5,587 nucleotides of DNA from Acidobacteriaceae bacterium (GCA_003133425.1 PKXI01000189.1:1-5587), one strand, 5' to 3'; shown: positions 1 through 5,074, counted from the stretch's first letter. Made by a program: numbers and translations. Notes: a model not told the origin generated them from the sequence alone.

Positions 1-16
1 ATCTACAACTGTAGTA
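1..16. promoter_or_regulatory. Possible BlaI/MecI/CopY-type operator at the window edge
   Basis: Positions 3-14 read CTACA-AC-TGTAG, a 5-bp inverted repeat around a 2-bp centre. It matches the TACAnnTGTA core known for BlaI/MecI/CopY penicillinase and copper repressors. It lies just past the stop of the minus-strand regulator gene, so it would serve a gene to the left of the window, most simply one also on the minus strand. The outer bases (AT and TA) do not extend the symmetry. The site is short and at the edge, so chance is possible. Confidence 0.4.
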
Positions 17-313
17 CTAGATCGCTCCGCCGAGCAGTTGCCTCAACGCCTGGACGTATTCGGTCAACGCCGCGCGCCCGGCCTCGGTCATACGGTAGAG
101 CGTCTGCGGTTTGCGCAGAACGAACCGCTTCTCCACCGTCACGTAGCCGGCTTCTTCCAGCTTTTGAAGCTGCGCGCCGAGGTTACCGTCCGTCGAGCCA
201 GTCCTTGCTCGCAGCCACGTAAACTCCGCCTCTTCCACACCCACCAGCAGCGACAGCAGCGCCAGGCGCAGCTTCCCGTGAATCACAGGATTCAGCTCTG
301 GCAGCTCAGGCAT
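17..313 (-). CDS. Small winged-helix DNA-binding regulator (HTH_34 type)
   Basis: This 98-residue protein is almost entirely one winged-helix domain and probably acts as a dimeric transcriptional regulator in the cytoplasm. Residues 11-23 (IHGKLRLALLSLL) form the first helix. Residues 31-53 hold the helix-turn-helix, with STDGNLGAQLQKLEEAGY as the recognition part. Residues 58-75 make the basic wing, followed by the conserved TEAGR (76-80) and a C-terminal helix. This layout fits the HTH_34 winged-helix family (Pfam PF13601), distantly ArsR/MarR-like. No ligand or metal site is evident. The ATG overlaps the end of the upstream membrane-protein gene by 8 bases, so the two are cotranscribed and probably translationally coupled. 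The palindrome over the operon promoter is its likely target. The family call is fairly sure; the regulated function is unknown. Confidence 0.88.
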   Translation of the reverse strand: MPELPELNPVIHGKLRLALLSLLVGVEEAEFTWLRARTGSTDGNLGAQLQKLEEAGYVTVEKRFVLRKPQTLYRMTEAGRAALTEYVQALRQLLGGAI

Positions 314-905
314 GGGCCGCCCCCTGGACGCGATGTCTCCGCGATTCGCGGATCATTGCGTAAATGCCGAAGACGATCTGGCAGAAGAAAATTGCTGCGA
401 GGAACACGATCGTGCTCTGGTTTTCCGAACCAAAACACGCTGCCACGGCCGCGGCCCACCACACAACGGCGCACGCAAACTGCATCTTCCATTTCAGAAT
501 CATGCTCGAGGTTGCGTTCGCCATGCCGAGCATTGCACCGATGATGGCAATGAAGACATGCTCCTCAAACCTGTGGCTGATGCCCATGGACATGAAAAGA
601 AGAAACATTGAAATGCCCATCGCGATCCAGATGGAACCGATGGCTCTGCCGATCTTCGTCTCTGGCTGGCTGACCGTTTTGCGCGACGCTACTATGCCCG
701 TTATCAGGCCTGCGGCGATCATCGTCACTGGCCAGGCCAGCGTGCTCTTTCCCCATGTGGACCAGGCGATTGCGATGTAATAGGCAACGCCCCATAGAAC
801 AAACGTCCAGCCCCAACTCTCGGTGGTCCGGCGGCCTTCGGCGATCATGTTCTCGATCAGGTTGAGCCTGTCCTTGAGCTCCTGAGCTTCAAAGTTTCCG
901 GTCAT
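306..905 (-). CDS. Six-helix membrane protein of unknown function, cotranscribed with a winged-helix regulator
   Basis: This is a 199-residue integral membrane protein. A soluble, charged N-terminus (1-30, containing LIENMIAEGRRTTESWGW) is followed by about six hydrophobic segments at roughly 32-50, 57-74, 88-110, 115-136, 142-159 and 164-184. The tail is basic (RESRRHR, 186-192). There is no signal peptide, catalytic motif or recognised domain. Proteins with this N-terminal pattern, paired with a small winged-helix regulator, are familiar to me from acidobacterial genomes as hypothetical proteins, but I cannot assign a function. The start is well supported: an AGGAGG Shine-Dalgarno lies at 913-918, seven bases upstream of the ATG. 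It is the first gene of the operon, and its stop lies inside the start of the regulator gene. A membrane sensor or partner for the regulator is possible but unproven. Confidence 0.85.
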   Translation of the reverse strand: MTGNFEAQELKDRLNLIENMIAEGRRTTESWGWTFVLWGVAYYIAIAWSTWGKSTLAWPVTMIAAGLITGIVASRKTVSQPETKIGRAIGSIWIAMGISMFLLFMSMGISHRFEEHVFIAIIGAMLGMANATSSMILKWKMQFACAVVWWAAAVAACFGSENQSTIVFLAAIFFCQIVFGIYAMIRESRRHRVQGAAHA

Positions 906-957
906 ATTAGGTCCTCCTGGAGCTACGGCTCTTTGTAGAGCTGTCTCCGATAAGGAG

Positions 958-976
958 TACTCTAGAACATAGAGTA
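958..976. promoter_or_regulatory. Palindromic operator over the -10 box (TACTCTA-N5-TAGAGTA)
   Basis: TACTCTA (958-964) and TAGAGTA (970-976) form a perfect 7-bp inverted repeat around a 5-bp centre (GAACA). The left arm contains the -10 box, and the right arm lies in the promoter spacer, so a bound dimer would block RNA polymerase. The winged-helix protein encoded as the second gene of this operon is the obvious candidate ligand (inference). The site also sits in the divergent region about 100 bp from the PAQR gene and could affect that gene too. Confidence 0.68.
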
Positions 977-987
977 ACTGTTGTCAA
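959..987 (-). promoter_or_regulatory. Sigma-70-type promoter of the membrane protein/regulator operon
   Basis: Read on the minus strand, there is a perfect -35 box TTGACA (987-982), a 17-base spacer (981-965) and a -10 box TAGAGT (964-959), which matches TATAAT at 4 of 6 positions. Transcription would begin near 952, giving a leader of about 46 nt to the ATG at 905, with the AGGAGG site inside it. The near-ideal -35 and spacing make this a convincing promoter, and the weaker -10 suits a controlled one. Confidence 0.75.
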
Positions 988-1074
988 GACTACTTTCGAA
1001 ATTCTTTTTTATCCCGTCTGTGGACCAGGACGGAATCAGCGCGGAGCTCACGGGCGTTTTGTTTTGAGATTGCT

Positions 1075-1773
1075 GTGAGATTCCGCGGAAGGCGTGCGGA
1101 CTATTATCGACGTGTGCCTCAGCACTACAACCTGAGCGACATTCTGGCCAATGCCATTACCCACGGCATTGGGGCCGCGCTGGCCATTGCCGGCGCAGCT
1201 TACCTGATCGTCGCGTCCACGCGCGGAACGGTCCTCGATATTGTCAGTTGCTCAGTCTTTTCGGCAACACTGGTGCTGGTCTATATCTGCTCGACGCTCT
1301 ACCACTCGCTGGTGCGCACACGCGCCCGGCATGTTTTTCAGATTCTCGATCACTCGTCGATCTACCTGCTGATCGCGGGCACGTACACGCCCTTCACGCT
1401 GATCTCGCTGCGCGGGCCCCTGGGGTGGTCAGTGTTTGGCGTGGAGTGGTCGCTGGCCATTGCGGGCATTATCTCGAAGAGCGTTGCACTGGAACGGTTC
1501 AAAGAAGGCTGGCTGGCCGTTCTTTCGGCGGTGGTTTATCTCTTCCAGGGCTGGGTGATCGTGATTGCGGTTGGTCCGCTGGTGCATGCAATTGGGTGGC
1601 ACGGTGTTGCGTGGCTGGGAGTGGGTGGAATGGCTTATACGCTGGGCATTGTCTTCTTTGCGCTCGACAGCCGGCGGTACTTTCATGCGGCGTGGCACAT
1701 CTTCGTTCTGGCCGGGAGCATCGCGCACTACTTCGCGATTCTGTACTATGTTTTGCCGCCTGCGCGCAGCTAG
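1075..1773 (+). CDS. trhA: PAQR/hemolysin III family membrane protein (TrhA-like)
   Basis: This 232-residue, seven-helix membrane protein belongs to the hemolysin III branch of the PAQR family, which is linked to membrane homeostasis in bacteria. Despite the name, it need not be a haemolysin. The family landmarks appear in order: NAITHGIGA (26-34), STLYHS (73-78), FQILDHSSIYLLIAGTYTP (88-106) and HAAWHIFVLAGSIAHYF (204-220). H77, D92, H204 and H208 are the expected zinc-site residues, and all are present. The length is normal for the family. The start is a GTG at 1075 with only a weak GAG upstream. A second in-frame GTG at 1114 would remove 13 poorly conserved residues, so the exact start is uncertain. 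It is transcribed divergently from the membrane protein/regulator operon. No convincing promoter of its own is visible. Confidence 0.93.
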   Translation: MRFRGRRADYYRRVPQHYNLSDILANAITHGIGAALAIAGAAYLIVASTRGTVLDIVSCSVFSATLVLVYICSTLYHSLVRTRARHVFQILDHSSIYLLIAGTYTPFTLISLRGPLGWSVFGVEWSLAIAGIISKSVALERFKEGWLAVLSAVVYLFQGWVIVIAVGPLVHAIGWHGVAWLGVGGMAYTLGIVFFALDSRRYFHAAWHIFVLAGSIAHYFAILYYVLPPARS

Positions 1774-1847
1774 TGCCCTGGGTGTGATTTTCTTGATCGG
1801 CTCGGGCGCCCTCGGAAAACCGGCCAAGTGATTGTTTCGAAAGCTTC

Positions 1848-1933
1848 AAATGTTGGCCTGGATGGTGCGATTTACCCCCGATATGTTCGCTTAAAGGGTT
1901 ACGAAATGGGGCCAAATGTTCGCTTATAGGGTT
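1848..1933. repeat. Direct repeats at an exact 33-bp spacing
   Basis: ATGTTCGCTTAAAGGGTT (1883-1900) and ATGTTCGCTTATAGGGTT (1916-1933) agree at 17 of 18 positions and lie exactly 33 bp apart. A degenerate third member, AAATGTTGGCCTGGATGG, begins at 1848, another 33 bp upstream of the unit starting at 1881. It keeps the ATGTT core and the downstream GG. The spacing is about three helical turns, as expected for protein-binding sites on one DNA face or for subterminal repeats of a transposon end. No protein gene accompanies them. Confidence 0.7.
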
Positions 1934-2048
1934 GTATTTCTTCGAGCACTTAACCTCTCAGGCAATCCAATTTCGCGAACCGGCTGCTCACAAGGTTCCG
2001 TTAGTGAGCGAAGGGTTGTCTGGAATTACCCGAAAAGTGACCAAATTA

Positions 2049-2081
2049 GGCTAAAAAGGGGCTTAAAACGGGCTAAATGGC
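2049..2081. repeat. Three tandem 11-bp units with phased A-tracts
   Basis: The units GGCTAAAAAGG (2049), GGCTTAAAACG (2060) and GGCTAAATGGC (2071) follow each other at an exact 11-bp period. Each has GGCT followed by an A-rich run, so the A-tracts are close to helical phase and could bend the DNA slightly. The array lies in the convergent non-coding region. Confidence 0.65.
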
Positions 2082-2175
2082 ACGAAATTGCGTGATTTTT
2101 CGGGGTTTTTGTTGACCGTGGGGGATCAGGGATCAGAAGACCTGTCAAAGCCCCTCAGTGAAATGTCGTGCGGCC

Positions 2176-2306
2176 CCACCCTTGCGGCAAGAAACAAAGA
2201 CGCCGTGCCCAGAGGGCCCCCAGATGGGGCACCCGGCCACCTGCCAAAGGTTGTGGTATTCCACACCCTTGCGACAAAAAAGAAGTCGCAAGGATGGGGC
2301 ACCCGG
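2176..2306. repeat. Two-copy hairpin repeat (ACCCTTGCG ... GATGGGGCACCCGG)
   Basis: GATGGGGCACCCGG occurs exactly twice, at 2223-2236 and 2293-2306, 70 bp apart. Each copy is preceded by a related ACCCTTGCGRC block (2178-2188 and 2265-2275). The second copy is compact and folds into a strong hairpin. The first copy carries extra sequence and a shorter GTGCCC/GGGCAC stem (2205-2210 with 2227-2232). The pattern resembles dispersed REP-like elements I associate with Acidobacteriaceae genomes. That association is from memory and unchecked. Confidence 0.7.
2261..2299. repeat. Strong hairpin within the second repeat copy
   Basis: CCTTGCGAC (2267-2275) pairs perfectly with GTCGCAAGG (2285-2293) across a 9-base A-rich loop. 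Further pairs continue outward to 2261 and 2299 with two mismatches. There is no T-tract on either side, so it is not a typical intrinsic terminator. It could still stabilise 3' ends of the converging transcripts. Confidence 0.7.
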
Positions 2307-2344
2307 AGAGCAGTGGAGGGTGAACCTGGAATTCTGCGCGCCGG

Positions 2345-3364
2345 TCAGGTGGCTACGTTCTGGCGGTTGGTTTGGGGCTTGGTTGAGAACAGGCCGTAGA
2401 GATGGTTCGCGGCTACAACCCAGGGCACGGCGACGGAGAAGACAAACCGCGCCAGCACGGCCTTCATCCCAAAGGGGCGCAGAAATCTCCAGTCTTTGTG
2501 AAATGCAAACCACGATTCCAACACAAGGACCACAAGCAGGGGAACAACGCTCCACCAAAGGCTTGCGAGAGCTAACAACTCCAGCACGCAGCGTGCAGCG
2601 TTGCGAAACAGGCGCGGCATGCGCACGCGCGCCTGTCCGTCGCTCACGGCGTAGCGGGCGAGTTGGTGCATTGCGGAGCGGAAGGTGTTCTGCGGGTGGT
2701 AGAGGGCCTTGGCGTTTTCGACGAATGCCGGCGTCGTGAGCCGCCGCGCGTCGAAGTCGAAGAGCGTGTCTTCGCCTACGAGCACGGCCTCGGGAAATCC
2801 CCCGATGCGCTCCCAGAGTGCGCGCGTAAAGGCCATGGACCGCGCGGTGCAGGATTTTGTGGGCTCTGCGGGCCCGAGCTTGATGCTGAAGAAGGGAGCC
2901 GATGCCAGGTCCCACAGGGTGTGATCGGCGGGGTCAAGGCAGGAGCCGCCCAGAGCGTACTCGGTTGTGCCGGCAATGAGTGGTGCGGTAAGGTTGGCGA
3001 CCCAGTCAGGAGCGTAGGTGCAGCCCGCATCGGCGGTTGCGATGATTCCCGACGCTGCGGCGGCGATAGCGACGTTGCGCCCGCGCGAAACGGGTCCCGC
3101 GGAGTACTTGAGGCTGCATGTCTCGTCGCGGATGGCGACCAGGCGGGGGTCCTTTGTCTGTGTTTCTGCGAGCCACTCCCATGTGCCGTCGGACGATCCG
3201 CCGTCGACTACGATCACTTCGGCTGCCACGGGCGTCTGCGCCAGCAGGCTATGGACGACGCGGCCGATGTCCCCGGCCTCATTGAGAACGGTGACCACAA
3301 TGCTGACCGGCTGGCTGACAGGCTGCATTGGGAAAGTATAGCGATGCGGGCTGCGCAGGATCAT
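2345..3364 (-). CDS. Family 2 glycosyltransferase with C-terminal membrane segments
   Basis: This 339-residue protein has a GT-A fold glycosyltransferase domain that would transfer a nucleotide-activated sugar at the inner membrane, probably for a surface glycan or glycolipid. The domain starts at VSIVVTVLNEAGDIG (20-34). The nucleotide-binding aspartate is in VVDGGSSDGTWEWL (52-65). The metal-binding DxD position is represented by ATADAG (109-114). The acceptor-site acidic pair is VGEDTLFDFD (196-205). Two hydrophobic stretches at about 258-284 and 301-325 anchor the C-terminus. Neither candidate start has a clear Shine-Dalgarno. The ATG at 3364 gives 12 extra residues before the methionine at 3328, whose product MQPVSQPVSIVV starts closer to the family norm and may be the true start. 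The gene stands alone, with no other glycan genes beside it, so the acceptor cannot be inferred. Confidence 0.92.
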   Translation of the reverse strand: MILRSPHRYTFPMQPVSQPVSIVVTVLNEAGDIGRVVHSLLAQTPVAAEVIVVDGGSSDGTWEWLAETQTKDPRLVAIRDETCSLKYSAGPVSRGRNVAIAAAASGIIATADAGCTYAPDWVANLTAPLIAGTTEYALGGSCLDPADHTLWDLASAPFFSIKLGPAEPTKSCTARSMAFTRALWERIGGFPEAVLVGEDTLFDFDARRLTTPAFVENAKALYHPQNTFRSAMHQLARYAVSDGQARVRMPRLFRNAARCVLELLALASLWWSVVPLLVVLVLESWFAFHKDWRFLRPFGMKAVLARFVFSVAVPWVVAANHLYGLFSTKPQTNRQNVAT

Positions 3365-3515
3365 GGTTGAAGGTCACAGAGGTTGGCTGCGCTGTTGAGC
3401 AGGTTTTAATGCAAACATGCCGGCGCGGAATTATGATGGAGCGAATTGTTATTGTGTCTCAGAAGTTCGTTACATTTATTTAAGGTTTGGGCCCATTCTA
3501 GTAGCGTCCGAAATG

Positions 3516-3576
3516 CAGGTCCTTCGACTCCCTGCCTCTTCGCTGCGCTCAGCGTACGGTCGCTCAGGATGACAGC
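3516..3576. repeat. REP-like intergenic repeat (GTCCTTCGACTC ... CTCAGGATGACA)
   Basis: This element begins CAGGTCCTTCGACTC and ends CTCAGGATGACAGCA. It contains a tight hairpin, CGCTG (3541-3545) with CAGCG (3550-3554) around CGCT, and outer TCCT/AGGA complementarity. The CCTTCGACTC...GCTCAGGATGAC pattern recurs between genes in many bacterial genomes, as I recall, and probably forms a dispersed palindromic repeat. It lies in the 254-bp gap (3365-3618) between the divergent glycosyltransferase and aldo/keto reductase genes. The rest of that gap is AT-richer and must hold both promoters. I see only weak candidates, such as a CATAAT on the minus strand at 3435-3430. Confidence 0.6.
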
Positions 3577-3618
3577 ATTTTTTGATTTGAACATTAAAGG
3601 CAGAACGTTAGGGGCATT

Positions 3619-4449
3619 ATGAAGACACTTGAAATTGGCGGGCGCAGGGTACCGCAGCTTGGACAGGGGACCTGGAACATTGGCGATTCCGCTGCCTCGC
3701 GCGCAACGGAGATCGCTGCGCTCAGGCGTGGAGTTGAGCTGGGGATGACGGTGATCGATAATGCCGAGATGTACGGCAGCGGGCGCTCGGAGATCCTGGT
3801 AGGAGAAGCGATAGACGGGCTGCGCGAACGCGTGCATCTGGTGAGCAAGGTTCTTCCATCGAACGCTTCTCTGGAGGGAACAGTGAAGGCGTGCGAGGCG
3901 AGCCTGAAACGTCTCCGGGTGGAAACGATCGACCTCTACCTTCTTCACTGGCCGGGACGGTTTCCCCTTCGGGATACAGTTGCGGCCTTCCACCGCTTGC
4001 TGGAGCAGGGCAAGATTCGGGCCTGGGGCGTCTCGAACTTCGACGTGGATGACATGGAGGAACTGTTCCATGTGCGTGGAGGGAACGCCTGCGCGGTCAA
4101 CCAGGTGCTCTACAACCCCGAACATCGGGGAATTGAATTCGACCTGCTGCCGTGGTGCGAGCAGAACAAAGTGACCGTTATGGCCTACTCCCCGGTCGGG
4201 CAGGGCGGCAGACTGCTTGATTCAAAGGCGTTACGCGGCATTGCTGAAAAGCATCGAGTTTCGCCAGCGCAAGTTGCCCTGGCCTGGTGCCTGCGGAGGC
4301 CGGTGCTGGCAATTCCCAAGGCCGGGTCGATTCAACACGTTGAGGAGAATGTGGCGGCTGCGGGCCTGGAACTGGATGTAGAGGATCTGGCGGAGATTGA
4401 GAAGGCCTATCCGGGGCCAAAACGCAAGCAGGGGCTGGATATGCTGTAA
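3619..4449 (+). CDS. Aldo/keto reductase, YeaE-like
   Basis: This is a 276-residue cytoplasmic NADPH-dependent oxidoreductase with a TIM-barrel fold. The whole catalytic tetrad is present: D47 and Y52 in VIDNAEMYGSGRSE, K77 in HLVSKV, and H110 in YLLHWPG. Cofactor and barrel motifs follow: WGVSNF (136-141), NQVLYNPEHRGIEFDLLPW (161-179), MAYSPVGQGGRL (188-199) and IPKAGS (232-237). The internal RGIE-DLLPWC block and the C-terminal KAYPGPKRKQGLDML closely resemble E. coli YeaE, a methylglyoxal-reducing member. Detoxifying reduction of small aldehydes is therefore likely, although substrates in this superfamily are hard to predict. The length is typical. The ATG has an AGGGG at 3610-3614 with a short 4-base spacing. 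The gene appears monocistronic: the next genes have their own promoter 15 bases after its stop. Confidence 0.94.
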   Translation: MKTLEIGGRRVPQLGQGTWNIGDSAASRATEIAALRRGVELGMTVIDNAEMYGSGRSEILVGEAIDGLRERVHLVSKVLPSNASLEGTVKACEASLKRLRVETIDLYLLHWPGRFPLRDTVAAFHRLLEQGKIRAWGVSNFDVDDMEELFHVRGGNACAVNQVLYNPEHRGIEFDLLPWCEQNKVTVMAYSPVGQGGRLLDSKALRGIAEKHRVSPAQVALAWCLRRPVLAIPKAGSIQHVEENVAAAGLELDVEDLAEIEKAYPGPKRKQGLDML

Positions 4450-4464
4450 AGGCCTGCAATGAAA

Positions 4465-4494
4465 TTGACCCGAACCCCAATTTAACGATAGAAT
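4465..4494 (+). promoter_or_regulatory. Promoter of the rplU-rpmA operon
   Basis: TTGACC (4465-4470) matches the -35 consensus at 5 of 6 positions. After an 18-base spacer comes TAGAAT (4489-4494), which matches the -10 consensus at 5 of 6. Transcription would start near 4501, about 170 nt ahead of the rplU start codon. The promoter lies immediately behind the aldo/keto reductase stop codon, so the ribosomal operon is independently expressed. Confidence 0.75.
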
Positions 4495-4500
4495 CGTAGA

Positions 4501-4671
4501 GTTTGGCGATGCACCCCCTTGCGGGTGTGCGGGATTCTGCTGGGTTCACCGCCGGTATGGCGTGTGTGCGGCCCTCGTCCCGATGCAGTGGCTGTCTGTA
4601 TCCGCCCCGACTGAGCACACGGATTCGAGTTTCGCACCTGGTTCAAGAACCAGTGTGCCGGAGGGTTAGTT
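4501..4671 (+). promoter_or_regulatory. Structured 5' leader of rplU, possible autoregulatory element
   Basis: The predicted transcript start and the rplU ATG are separated by about 170 nt with no credible gene. Near the 5' end, CACCC (4512-4516) can pair with GGGTG (4523-4527). GTGTGC occurs at both 4525-4530 and 4564-4569, and either copy can pair with GCACAC at 4615-4620, so alternative folds are possible. A stable hairpin sits next to the Shine-Dalgarno. Leaders binding their own ribosomal protein are known for many such operons, including L21. Whether this one works that way is inference. Confidence 0.5.
4634..4658 (+). promoter_or_regulatory. Hairpin abutting the rplU Shine-Dalgarno
   Basis: CTGGTT (4638-4643) pairs with AACCAG (4648-4653) around a CAAG loop. 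The outer GCAC (4634-4637) pairs with GTGC (4655-4658) past one bulged T at 4654, giving ten base pairs. The stem ends one base before the GGAGGG Shine-Dalgarno (4660-4665), which is six bases from the rplU ATG. This placement would suit protein-controlled access of the ribosome. Confidence 0.65.
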
Positions 4672-4995
4672 ATGTACGCAGTGATTCGCACCGGCGGCAA
4701 GCAATACCGGGTCGCTCCCGGCGACGTAGTGAAGATTGAGAGTGTCGCTTCAGAGAACCAGACCGTCGAGTTCAGCGATGTGCTGTTAGTCTCCGGCGAG
4801 CCTGGAACAGTGGCGAAGCCATCGACGGCCAAGGTGACTGCCGAAGTGCTTGGCGAGGGCCGCGGCGACAAGATTCTGGTGTTTCACCTAAAGCGGAAGA
4901 AGCAGTACAAGAAGCTGCAGGGACACCGTCAGAACTTTACCGAAGTGCGCATCAAGGCCATTGAGGCCGACGGCGTCACCTATTCGGAGAAGTAG
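4672..4995 (+). CDS. rplU: 50S ribosomal protein L21
   Basis: Ribosomal protein L21 is a small structural component of the large subunit that binds 23S rRNA. The 107 residues match the family's usual length of about 103. The N-terminus is diagnostic (MYAVIRTGGKQYRVAPGD), and so is the RNA-binding C-terminal block from 71 to 94 (FHLKRKKQYKK then GHRQNFTEVRI). The start is fixed by a GGAGGG Shine-Dalgarno six bases upstream and by exact agreement of the N-terminus with the family. It is the first gene of a two-gene operon with rpmA, which begins 108 bases after its stop. That gap is unusually long and is filled by an inverted repeat. Expression is probably driven by the promoter at 4465-4494 through a structured leader. 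Confidence 0.98.
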   Translation: MYAVIRTGGKQYRVAPGDVVKIESVASENQTVEFSDVLLVSGEPGTVAKPSTAKVTAEVLGEGRGDKILVFHLKRKKQYKKLQGHRQNFTEVRIKAIEADGVTYSEK

Positions 4996-5000
4996 CGTTT

Positions 5001-5074
5001 AGCTCTCAGCCTTCAGTTTTAATTGCGAGGGCCGGGATGGTTGATTCACAGTTCACTAGCTGAAGGCTGAAGCT
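5001..5074. repeat. Long inverted repeat between rplU and rpmA
   Basis: TCAGCCTTCAG (5006-5016) is perfectly complementary to CTGAAGGCTGA (5060-5070). The pairing continues with AGCT (5001-5004) to AGCT (5071-5074) past one bulged C at 5005, for 15 pairs around a 43-base loop. There is no T-tract, so it is not an intrinsic terminator. The right arm also contains repeated GCTGAA words, suggesting a dispersed repeat inserted in the operon. In RNA it could be a processing site or alter the L21:L27 ratio. Confidence 0.7.

Larger units (their letters stand above)
1774..2344. other. Non-coding convergent region, repeat-rich
   Basis: This 571-bp gap lies between two converging genes, so it needs no promoter. 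I see no credible gene in it: the open frames across 2088-2399 and beyond have low-complexity, arginine-rich translations typical of shadow frames. Its content is repeats. There are 33-bp-spaced copies at 1848-1933, a hairpin GCTCAC/GTGAGC at 1986-2009, phased 11-mers at 2049-2081, a doubled GGGATCA at 2122-2135, and two copies of a hairpin element at 2176-2306. No T-tailed intrinsic terminator was found for either converging gene. Confidence 0.7.

Noticed and set aside
981..1012. A promoter for the PAQR gene using TTGTCA at 981
   Set aside because: No acceptable -10 lies at a normal spacing; the nearest, TTTTAT, is 20 bases away. The TTGTCA is just the complement side of the minus-strand -35 region.
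1804..1811. GGGCGCCC palindrome after the PAQR gene as a terminator
   Set aside because: It is an 8-bp self-palindrome with no loop and no following T-run, so it is probably a chance GC-rich word.
1848..1946. CRISPR array suggested by the regular 33-bp spacing
   Set aside because: Only two good copies and one poor copy exist, the gaps between repeats are about 15 bp, which is too short for spacers, and no cas gene is present.
2261..2299. Intrinsic terminator for the converging genes
   Set aside because: The stem is strong, but neither strand has a T-tract after it; the T/A run is in the loop.
2145..2915. A 256-codon minus-strand open frame overlapping the glycosyltransferase gene
   Set aside because: Its translation is arginine- and alanine-rich with no motif, and it runs through the intergenic repeats. 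The glycosyltransferase frame on the same strand has clear family motifs, so this is a shadow frame.
2663..3370. A 235-codon plus-strand open frame antisense to the glycosyltransferase
   Set aside because: It is a glycine/cysteine-rich translation without any domain, fully explained as the antisense frame of a GC-rich gene.
3406..4125. A 239-codon minus-strand open frame antisense to the aldo/keto reductase
   Set aside because: The plus strand carries the complete catalytic tetrad of a known family. The antisense product has no motif and crosses the intergenic REP-like element.
4503..4739. A plus-strand open frame of 78 codons in the rplU leader, considered as a leader peptide
   Set aside because: It lacks a convincing ribosome-binding site, overlaps the rplU start in another frame, and has no sign of an attenuation-type codon run.
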